From positions 16,643,142-16,707,141 of the forward strand of contig NC_087076.1 in the NCBI RefSeq assembly GCF_026151205.1: 64,000 nucleotides of DNA, given 5' to 3'. The DNA comes from Bolinopsis microptera (taxonomy: Eukaryota > Ctenophora > Tentaculata > Lobata > Bolinopsidae). The position numbers and the translations under genes are program-made. The notes below the pieces were generated by a model. The model saw only the letters and a program-made list of their open reading frames with translations. It had not been told where the DNA came from and ran no database searches. This document shows, piece after piece, positions 22,001-34,000 of this stretch (position 1 is the stretch's first letter; every line of letters starts with the position of its first letter).

Positions 22001-25000
22001 TTCAGAGTACAACTTTCAGCGCAACTAAACAGGCCGTGATCTCAGGTTCGTTTCATATCTATTGGTTTTGTCCATTGAAACCCCTTAAAGGCTTAATTTA
22101 ACAAATTATTCCTCTAATTGTCGCAATTTATTCCGTCTAACAACAAGAAGCATGACAACAATTGAGTTTGTCTGCTGACTCACGTTCGTGGTATTAACGA
22201 ACTGTCGTTACAGTCAAAAAGCACGATGCAAGAATTGTGGCCTACATGGATAAGGACGAAAAGGAATTTGAAGCAGAACGAGAAGAGAAAGAAAAGAGCA
22301 GAATGTTGGGATATGATTACATTAAAGCTCTGAACAAACAGCGCCATGAACATCAGCTCATGCAGAAAAGCAAGAAATTCTCCGCTCAGGTTGGACTTTA
22401 TATTATAACATAGCAGTGTACAATTAAGTTGGTAAAACATATGGGTGAAGGTAAGGAGTTGAGATCATCTATCATCAGCTACTCTAATTTCTCCTATTTC
22501 ATGTTGTGATTTAATGTGCACACACGCACTTTTATCACAATCACATACTATTTTCAGGACAAGGATCAGAAGATGAACGAGATGATACAAGAAGGCCTGA
22601 CGCCCCCAAAAGACTTCTCAAGTTCCACCGCCTACCAGCAGATCATCAGAGAGATAACAGGCGGGATGCCCGGGAACAAAGCAGCCAATAAGAGAGGTCG
22701 AGGACGCTCTGTCAACAAAGCAAACGATCTGATGAGCCCAACAAAAGATCTTAATGCTCCAAGAGTACGTGGTAGACCGAGAGGAAGTAGAAACAAAACT
22801 CCAAATCAGAGAAACAGGGGCAAGGTTAGTTGAGGGGTCTGGGACGGGGCAAGGTTAGTAGCAGGGTGATAATATGTAAGAGTAGTAACCGATCATCACT
22901 CTCTTTTACATGTTCAGATACCAGTTTTGTCACCGTTCAAATTCTATCAAACAACTGCTTGGAAAGTTTGTACAAATAAAATATTTTATTGCAAAAAAGG
23001 GCAGGGTAACTATTAGAACTGCGTGCATTTGCCGCTAATTTCAAAGAAACAACATTTTGAATACCTTACTTAATTCCTGATTGAACATCCTACTCTGCGT
23101 AATTCTAACCCGGGCTGGGGTTAAGTGTAATGGGAACTAAATTTATGTCTGTGATACTATTTTGTCGGATGTAACAAAATTATGTTATTTGAGATTGTGA
23201 AATGTGAGGACACCACACTCGGAGATCTCATCAAATTTGGCGGTGCGCCAGGTAAAGTGGTAGAGTAATGACAAACTATTTATATCTCTCTGTCGCTGTG
23301 AGTCACCAGGGAGTAGAACTCGTTTACACTCCCTGGTCAATTGACAGGTGAATGTATCCGGTAACACTGAATATTCACTGAATATGCAGTGTGCGTGTAC
23401 TCGTGTACGACACTAGGTTCGTAGCTTACACACACTTCCACCTTCTCACCACTACTCAATAGGGCACGTTAATATAGTGATCACTGTAACACCGTCCTGC
23501 TCCTTTATAATAAACCTATTTCTTACATTCCATTCTTGTGGCATATTTTAAACTTTTTAAATACAGTTTACCTTACTCTGTCAGGCCGTAGTCTGCATGA
23601 ATTTTAAGAATTTCTCTTGTTCTTTCAGGGCATACCTCATCCGGACATGCTACAACAGCAGTTGTCATCAGACGACAACATTAATTTCTCAGACTTCACC
23701 GGAATGGGACTCCCCAGGCCCCCTCCTAATATTAAGTCTCCGATGAAGGTGAGTGGCTAAATGCTAAGCTGACTGATAACGATTTGCGTTGGTGATATAT
23801 TATCAATATTTGTTTATTCATCAGCTTATCGTTTTCAGGGTTTTGCTATTCTTTACTGATAACACTGACTCTATTTAGAGTTGGTGTTCAATTTATTATC
23901 CCTAAGCAGGCATTTGCATCGGTTGCCACAATCTTTAAACGCTAATAAATCTTCATTGATGTGTCTAGATAAGATAAAATTAACTGTCAAAGAACTGCCC
24001 TGCAAGTGTCTAACTTGACAAAAGTGTAGCGGGGCTGCAGCTCAACTCCTAAAAATACTACAGAGTTGCATGAGCGAAGACAAGGATACCCTTCTGTCCA
24101 CGGTGCAGTGCCTCCCGCAGCGCTACCGGGAGATCATGATGCGCTCCTCTTGTCCAGACTCCCAGGAGCTCAAAATATCACGGCACCCAAACGAGACGGC
24201 GCTAGAGTCGCAGCAGCAGTACTCACCCGGGCCCATGATGGGCTACGGGATGAGCGCGCTGGACTCGCCACACCTCAGAATTGAGCCTTTGTCGGACATG
24301 TTATCTAAGGTATTATTGGTGTCTGAGTAGTCTGCGCTGCAGCATGTTCTCTGAACGCTATTATAACCGTTCTAGTGCGCACAATGCACATGTTTCATGT
24401 CAGGGGTGCTGCGCTGCCAATCTCTCCTCTCTTACAATACGTACACTAGTTAATACAGACCTAGTGCTTCGCTCTTAATGTTGACTATCTCTTCACTTAG
24501 TTTTTATATCTTTCCCGCCATGTTTTCAGCTTTTTGTCAGCAGTTTAGGGCATTAGATTAGAGTCTTGCATCTTGTTCGTGCCCCCACCTGAGTGGTAAA
24601 GCTATGTCAGAACTCAAGTGCCATAATTTACATTTTACATGATTGAAATTTTACTAGAGAGAGCAAATTTTTCATTATATGCAAATTTAACTGTCCGGAC
24701 ATCTGATTATGTTCGGCATTGTACGCCTAATATTGTCAACGCCTTGCATTGTGAACTGTGATGTTTCTTTTGCCTCGCCACACACTCCCTGTATTCTAAA
24801 TACAATGTATAAATGTAATATGTGTATTATGCTCCATGGTTTTAATCACTTGTAGATATGTTGCCAAATGTGTCGGGCAGGGGAGAAATTTGTTACATGT
24901 TACACATGGAACGTAAATCATCGCATTCCTAAAGTGATGGGTTAACATACCGGGAGTTTCAACCACATGATGGTCCGTGTTATACGGTTGTTAGGAGATA

Positions 25001-28000
25001 TTTTCATTTCAGTTCTGTATTTCATTTTTTACCTTAACTAGTCTAACGGGTTTTAGAGACGGAATTCTTGGAAATGATTCATAATTTGGCATACTCGAGT
25101 AGGTTACAAGAGGTATTAAACACGCTTTTCTGGCTCGCCTTTTTATCTGACTGAAAGTAGCTGTTAACTTTGATTAACTTGCCTGCGAACGGAAAATCAA
25201 AAATCGAAAGTTCGTGTTGACTTTTTTGGATGGATAATCGGATTTTAGTCCAGCATTCGAGTCTACATAACTTGAATAACAATCAATTCTATCGCTGCTT
25301 TTAGTTTATATTTGGTGCGTTAGCTCTCCGGATCTCGTTGGATCGGTATGATATGGGCGCTGCCTTAATTTATGTACTCTGTAATGATATGTATGATAAG
25401 GTCTAGGCGATGGCTAATACTTTCAGGTTACGCCCTACCTCACTCATCAAGATTAAATTAAATTTCACATCATCATAATACCACTTTCACCTAAAGATGA
25501 GATTAGTCCAACATACAATTATTACAAATCCTTGAAAATATGTTCACTTCGCAGGCACCGTTGAAACGCAGCAACTCGAACAAAGGCCGTGGAAAGCTCA
25601 TACCTCAGATAATGGATCCCTCTCAGATGATAAAGCAAGAAATCAGCCCCGCTAAGATGAACTCGGAACTTGCTATGAACTTCTTCGGTGACGAGCTGAT
25701 GCCGGCTTCGGGACCTGACATGATGTCTCCCACTCCTCCTCATCAGATGATGGCAGGACAACAGACGATGGGTCCCCCGTTACCACTAGCTCCACCAGTG
25801 TTGTCCTCTCCTGTTAACCACCCCGTCATGCTCCCCCCACCCCACACTGGCAAACCTCCTTATAATGTCCAGATCAAACCTAGAAACAAACTTCCTCCCA
25901 GTCCCTTACTGGATCCTCTCCAGACCAAAAAGTTAGTTGGGTTAATATTTTGGGGGAAAACCGCGGCCTTTTTCATAGCATTTAGCAGTGTCTGTCATTC
26001 TACTCCGTAAGCTTTTGCCCCACGACTTTGTATATCCAAAAGCGAACTGGTACAACCTGTGTCATTTAGTCTGCTATATGCAACTTTTATTGCTAATAGT
26101 AATACAAGAGAAACATTATTGTTGTTACCAAATAGTGGTCCTATCGCTAATATATACAATGAAGTTTGTTAAAAATGAGTCTAATTGCACTTTTTCTATA
26201 ATAAGATACCCTAGCAGCAATCCCATGAGGGAATAGTATAATTACACAGTACTCCAGAGTCACGTCCAGAGGTCATATTATAATGCTACTAGACTGTTAC
26301 TATAGTTACACTGTTTATTGTTTCTCCGTTCTGCTGTACGTGGCCAGGTTTGATATCAGTTTAGAAGATGATTTACACGATTATTCTCAGTTCCAGTGTG
26401 CCGCCCTCTCCCAACAACATGTCCCTGCAACCTTCTCCAAAGCCCCTGACACCCGTGAAAAAAGAGCCAGAACCGTTTGATCTGAGCAAGGTTAACATTG
26501 ACGATATTAATGTTTGTCCAGAGTCTCCTTACCCCGCAGATCACCCGGACACTTTACCTGGTACGACATAGTTCTTGAAATATTTTGTCAACATTTCGTT
26601 TATGAAGTTTTGAGTATTTGTCCATCTTAACGTTAGACGAAGTTTAAAGGTTATGGTGGGATTATTAAAATTGATTGACGAATGCCGAATTGTTTATATC
26701 AAACAATTTGATAAAATCGTTCGAAATGTTTAAACTCATTTTACGAAGTCAGTGGATTTCATCCTTATTAATCTAATTTCAATTTATAAAAGGAAATGTG
26801 AATATTTTTAAATCGAATCAATTTCTTTGAAATTTGATGTTTCCATAGCTACCCTATATCAATAGTACGAAGCCCAAGGACAAATAGATATTATCTTGAA
26901 AAGTATTAACTCTTGAACGTAAAATTCTCCAGAGTACAACAACCGGGAGTTAGTTGTGAACAAGCCAGTCGGCCAGGAGGTGGAAGAAGAGGAGAAGATG
27001 GACGAGGCTGTTTCTTCTTACTTTGCTGGTCTGTTCGGTGATGATATCGATCTGGATATGGAGGAATCTGCTAAAGGATCACCCGTTTACAATCCACCTG
27101 ATCCCAACGCCGAGCCGCTCACACTGAAGAATATGGAGGTAAGAAGTTATTTAGGCTGTTTAGATATCCGCGCTGAGAGAAAATATATACTGAGTGATTA
27201 TAGCGTGACAGTATCCCAGTGAGACTGTAACTGTTTAACAGTATTATATACTACTTGGCCTAGCTACACTTACATAACATCATCACCAGTCTTCAATGTA
27301 GAGAGCTCAGAAGAATTTGCCGAAAGGTTTTACATTCTGACGATGATATTCGAGATGAGTAAACACTACACACACTGCCACTTCACCGGCCAATGTTTCT
27401 CGTTTGTGTAACCGAACACACACCTAGGTTCAGTGAGAGATAGTGTTGACAGGAGCACTGCGGCCACACTCAGACATAACTTAGAATCACACACTCACAC
27501 TCAGACATAACTTAGAATCACACACTCACACTCAGACATAACTTAGAATCACACACTCACACTCAGACATGTCTGACTTAGAATCACACACTCAAACTCA
27601 GACATAACTTAGAATCACACACTCACACTCAGACATACCTTAGAATCACACATTCACACTCAGACATAACTTAGAATCACACACTCACACTCAGACGTAA
27701 CTTAGAATCACACACTCACACTCAGACATAACTTAGAATCACACACTCACACTCAGACATAACTTAGAATCACACACTCACACTCAGACATAACTTAGAA
27801 TCACACACTCACACTCAGACATAACTTAGAATCACACACTCACACTCAGACATAACTTAGAATCACACACTCACACTCAGACAGAAATTAGAATCACACA
27901 CTCACACTCAGACATAACTTAGAATCACACACTCACACTCAGACATAACTTAGAATCACACAATCACAGTCACCCGTACCCCTATTCGGCTTAACAGTTC

Positions 28001-31000
28001 CTAAGTTCACATTCACTTAAAGTTTGGTCTAATTTTTGTCATAATCGTATGGCTGTGATGCTCAATTGCAAACTTCGAATATAGTCACTCCCGATTTCAA
28101 AATACCCAACTGAAATCCCCTTTGATAATGTATCAATCTTACAGCCTACCTCATACTCAAACCAACCGTGAATGTACCTGCTGCATTGCTGTCGAATGTC
28201 GATTTATTGCAGCCCCACTGTGGGGGAACGAAGGCCCGGGTTATTGAATAACCCCGGGACTCATTCTACCTTGGAATGCCATGTTTTGTCCCCTCGTGGC
28301 CATGCTCATAACCTCCCATTTGGGATCACAATCTGTCGTTTATATCGTAACTTGATATGAGCAGCCGGAGGATAATCTGCTAGATTCTCTCTGATGTGGT
28401 ATTATTAGTAGCTGCTGCCTAATTATTCCTTTTAAGGTATGATTGTCCTCGAGCATGCCGTGGCCCCGTGATAAATCCTTCCTACATTTAGTAGCTGGTT
28501 GGAGAGCTAGAGGCTCTTTTACCAACTCTGATGTAATATCTTATACACCTACTGCCGAGATAAAGCCTTGTCAAAAAGTTGGTTTTTATGATCAGGAAGA
28601 GAGAGGATGGTGTTGTATTGTATTCACTAGTACACTATTAACTATTGTAGTGTGGTATCACATAAAGAACGCAATTTGGCCTAGATACGATGCAAGGCTC
28701 CTATTTAATCGCTGCGGTTTGATAATCTGTGTCTATAACCAATTAAGACGCTTAAATGTTGGACTTCTTACATTCGGTATTTAGCGCATACTCGTACAAG
28801 AACACCTAGAATAAGCGAAATTTCGAGTGAAACTTCTGTAATCTGTACACTTCCCACGATCAACCCCTCTGTAAGTACGGAAACTAGAGATGTACCTTCA
28901 TGAAGTAAGTTTTGGGCAATTATGTATTATTAAGGGGGCCGGGGGGTCTTCATCAAAATTATCTCGAAATCGAGTTTATAGTTGTTTCTGATAGAGGGGA
29001 GTGATACCTATCAGCTGCTTTTGGTCCCATGGAAAAATATTGTTCCTAGCCGAAATTATCACCGGTCATAGGTCAGCGCTTATGTGTAATTGTATTGCGC
29101 GAGCGATTTTCAATCGCGAGTTCTGAAAATCGAGTCTAAAAATCTATCTTCTCCTACATTTTTTGAGCAATCACCCTCAAACTTTCGGGATATGTTCTTA
29201 GGATCAGTTAGAAGAGAACTCTAGAGCCAGAATTTTGAGGTAGGCCTTTAAAGATTTTTAATTCGATTTTGAAAATCTTGGACCTCTAAAATTCAAGGTC
29301 CAAGATTTTCAAAAATCGAATTAAAAATCTTTAAAGGCCTATCTTAAAATTCTGGCTCTAGAGTTCTCTTCTTACTGATCCTAAGAACATATCCTGAAAG
29401 TTTGAGGGTGATTGCTCAAAAAATGTAGGAGAAGATAGATTTTTAGACTCGATTTTCAGAACGCGCGATTGAAAATCGCTCGCGCAATACAATTACACAT
29501 AAGCGCTGACCTTTGGCCGGTGATAATTTCGGCTAGGAACAATATCTTTCCATGGGACCAAAAGCAGCTGATAGATATCACTCCCCTCTATCAGAAACAA
29601 CTATAAACTCGATTTCGAGATAATTTTGATGAAGACCCCCCCCCCCCCCCCCGGCCCCCTTAAATATCCCTGATATGGATAATCATATGACTAAGAGATA
29701 TTATCATAACGAAGGATGATTGTGCTTGAGTGTATCATTGTTTTGGCGAGAATTTTACATCTAACTGTTTTCCAGGATCTAGATGAAGGAAACGGAGAGC
29801 TACCTCTTGAACTGAACGCAATTCTAGAAAGTATCGAGGCTAAACCTATCGGTACAGAGCTGGACGATGGAGAGCCTTGGAGTGAGAAAAGCAAAACCCA
29901 AAACAACGTGAGTTTCACTTCTGTACGCTTGATTTACCTCGAAAAGCATTATTTTCTTAAGATCTTGTATTTGCCGCGCAATACAATTAAGATAGCGGTT
30001 ATATATATGTTTTTGTAGCCATACAACGAAAATACTCTAAAACCCGCGCCGTTTGAAGCTAGTTTAGCAAATTAACGATGATCTGTTATCTGTAACAGTT
30101 TAAAGTTTATTTATAAATAAATAATATATTTAAATAAATAAGTAATCCGCAAAACTTCGTTATGCAATCGTTGAATTTGTCACTTTCGTTCAACTTTTAA
30201 AACTTTGCCACCTGATAAAAACCAACTTGGATTTGGTGGTAAGTGGTAAATACGATTACTTAATCTCTTTTACTTTTAATAACTTTAACCGGATTGTAAA
30301 CCACGCAGGATGATCTTCCGAGCAATCAGCTTGTGTCTGACCTGGAACTAGGTGACGACTTCTTGGGACTACAACTCGAGGGATTCGACCTCCCGGGATT
30401 CTTTGACGACATAACCATGAAAAAACTGGAAAATGAACACCGCAAAACTGGTCCAAATGATCGATCAGACTTCGATAAAATGTAAGTTTTTCAACGAATA
30501 ATTCTCAATTGTTTTTAAGGCAAGAATTATTTAAAATAGTCTTGTCGATCTGTGTTATGTTAAATTATTATGTAATCATGACTTTGATAAGTATTAAGTG
30601 ATAATAGCTGATATAATAGGTTAAACTGAGATAACTTTCAGCCTTGATCCGCCTACGACTGGTACAGTAAACAAGCGACCAGCCAGCATGAACACCTTCA
30701 AGAAGTGGGAGGAGGAGGAGAAGAGAGGCACCTCGGGAACAGTACCTCAGCTGCTATTTGCTAACAACAACCCTGAGATGAACATGCTCAAAGCTCATTG
30801 CACCGACACGTTGGAACGGTACAAAATGATAAATAAAGCGTTCATGGAGCTGTCTAAAGACGAGAAGAAGGTTTACTTCAACAATTCCAAGAAAAATCAG
30901 AAGTTGAGAAAGACAGTGAGTTGCTTACTTATTTCGTTTCAATATATTATTATACATATTACATGATATAAACATCGACGCGAAGGACAATTCATATTAG

Positions 31001-34000
31001 TCAGTGAGCAGATTGATAATGAAGAGTGTAGCCTGCTTGAAAACCTTAATTAATTAATGCAGATGGGTTGATTTCACTCTGCTAACTTTAATTAATACCC
31101 CTATAATTAAATAGTCGCGGCACGTAGATCACTCTGGGCCACTTTGTGATGGACCTGTTTAAGTTGTTGAACCCAAGTCAATTCATAACCATTTTACATT
31201 CTGGCTGCATTCAAGAAACGTTTAGGTGATATTATGTCGTCCTAATTATTTTTGCTTTTGTCCACAAGCGGACAGTTTGGGCTGTACCTACATCTCTTTA
31301 TTGTCTATTTATAGAAATATAATTTTTTTATTATCTTCATATTCTATTTTTGTTCTCGGTTTAAATTACATATGACATCATTTCTACAAGTCACACACGA
31401 TCATCAACTGATATAGCGTCTAAATTTGATATGAACGAGGCCTCTGTTTACTTGGTAGTTTCTGTCCCAGTATTTTTCACACGATCGCAATTTAATGATC
31501 TCATAAATTTCAGGATTCAGAGTACATGGCTCACCCAGACCAACCCCCTGCAACTCCAGCTGGAGGATGGCCTCAACAGTTCGAGGGAAACAGAATGCCA
31601 CCTCAAGATCCAGAAAAGCTATCTATGGATGATCAGGAGATGTTGAGACAAAGTCAACGAGAGCGCAGACAACGGCTCTACGAGCGACACCCAACTGCCA
31701 ACAGACACGTCAAAGAAGGAATGATGACTGGTAACGATCCCATGATGGGTGGGTGGCAGAGATTCAGAACACCAGAGGAGACGTCTAACAGTACGGTCAC
31801 CGTGGGTCCCATTCCCTCCAAAGCGGGCATGCCTAATCAGATGCCACCCAGTCGAGATAGACCTATGACCCCAGCAGGTCCTATGACTCCAGCAGGTCCT
31901 ATGACTCCAGCAGGACCAATGACTCCTGCAGGACCTATGACTCCTGCTGGACCTATGACTCCGGGAGGTCCTATGACACCAGGGCCCATAAGATCGCCGA
32001 TGACACCACGAGCCATGGCCACTATGAACGTGCAAATGATGCAAGCTCAAAGTCAAATGATGGGTGGACCAGGGTACATGGGACGACACTTCGATCCCTC
32101 GACCGGTCAATGGGTTCATCATACAGGTCCTGGAGCTCACACACCTCTCCGACACCTTCCTCCACAAGCAATCATCGCTCAACAGAACATGCAAGCTCAG
32201 TTCAATCACATGAACCAGTTTGGCATGCAACCTACTCCTGAACCTGTTCAACCACCGCCAAAAACGAAGAAACGGACAAAGAAGAAGAAGGCACCAGCTG
32301 CACCAGTAGAGCCCCCAACCCCAGTAGATCCTCAAGTCAATTTGGAAAATTTCCCGCCTCATTTGCGATTCGGTGGTCCTCAAACCCCTGCACCTCCGTC
32401 TTCTGAATTCCAAGGAGTTGGTCCTGGACATCCTGGATTTGATTACAATGAGCACTTCCGTCAGAATTTACAGATGCCTGGCATGCCAAATCCTCTTACC
32501 AAGAACTTCAAACAAGGAAAAAGCGCACTTCTCAAATCACCCCAAACTTCCGTTGACATGGAACGACCCAAGAGTCTAAACATCAACAACAACTCTCCCT
32601 CAGCAACTCCCAAATCACATCCAAATACACCAAACAAAGGAGCTGCCAGTAAGAATTCATCGCCTTTGATCAAAAGCGAAGATTTCTCGAACGATCCCCA
32701 TGATTCACAGCAACAGATGCATCAGAAACAGGCAATACGGATAGCGTTGGAGCAGAGAAAACAGCAACAGTCGCACTACATGAGTCAGCAGATGATGATA
32801 CCAAGCAATCTACACTTCCCCATGAACGTCGCCCAATTTGTCCAGGTATATTCAGTCGATCTTGATTGCATATTTGATTTGATTCAGTACGGTCATGATA
32901 ACTTCATTTCGCCAAATCCTTACATTTTTAAGTCATAACGGTCTTTGTTTCAGTTTCGAATGCAGCAGGATTGGCTGAAGAAATTCAACCATTGGAAAAC
33001 AACAGGCGGAGGAATTCCACAGGCTCCACAACATCCCAACAACTTATCCACCCAACAAATACAAGCTTTGTATAGCCGTCTCATGGAAAACATCTTCAGG
33101 TGAGCGGCAACTAAATTGGTCTAGTAAAATTCTTGACATTTTTCAGTTTCTGGCTCGTCTTTAAATTCTAGTTTCTGGCAAGTGATAATATGATTATGAT
33201 TATTATCTAAATCATCAATTTTAGACCTGGATGCAGTTTATTCATTTCATAACCTAATATTATAAATTTTCTAGAATTGTATGCCCTTTCAGTATGACGG
33301 CAAGCAGGATGATGGGTCCTGGACACCCTGGTATGATGGAACCAATGGGTCACGTCATTGAGGAGGAGAAAAAGCCCAAAACGAAAAAGAGGAAGAAAAA
33401 GAAGGCCGAAACTCCTGTAAAAAAGGATGATAAATCAAAGGTTATAATTGTTGGCCAATAACGCAAAATGGAGAGAAATAAACATTGTGGAATTTTCAAA
33501 GCATTTACTTTTCAGTGATTATAAAATTGCTCGTAATCGAATAGTGTGACAGCTTTTCCTTTTCAACGTTTGCCCGGAGCAGTGGAGCGAATCACGGTTA
33601 AACAACTTATCGTAACCGAGTCGAATTTCAGATGTTGAAGATAGGACCCAACTTGGTGATGCAGACTGCCATGGGACCAGGACCACTCGGTGCCAACTCT
33701 CCACAGACCCCAGCAGATGCTTTCATCGGGCCGCACGGCATGAATCAGAACTCATTGGGGTTTCAGCAAGGAATGGGCAATCAAATGCCCCAAAATATCC
33801 CTGGTCAGGGAGGAGGCCCACCTCTAGGAATCATTAACCCAAAACATTTAAACATGCGGAGTCCAGGGCCTGCCTTAATGGCAGGACCGCATGTCAGCCA
33901 TATCCCTGGGCAAATTCATCCACAACAACGCCTTATGGCACCTCACTATGCAATAGCCCTCTCCCGAAACAGTGACCCTAGGCACATTCGCCCTACCTTG

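Larger units (their letters stand above)
27139..29775 (+). other. KMT2 intron 22 (2.6 kb), rich in repeats
   Basis: The longest KMT2 intron. It contains the 31-bp minisatellite (27466-27970), a small CCCGGG-capped hairpin near 28233-28257 and the 733-bp palindrome (28930-29662). ORFs of 60-113 codons within it show no conserved features. Confidence 0.75.

Noticed and set aside
27440-27975. CRISPR-like regular repeat
   Set aside because: The 31-bp units abut with no unique spacers, and the region is an intron of an animal gene. It is a minisatellite.
28233-28257. CCCGGG-capped hairpin as a regulatory RNA
   Set aside because: The stem is only about 11 bases and lies in an intron without other supporting features.
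31619-32455. 278-codon minus-strand ORF
   Set aside because: It is the antisense shadow of KMT2 exon 26; its His/Arg/Ser-rich composition reflects the Pro/Met codons of the real strand.
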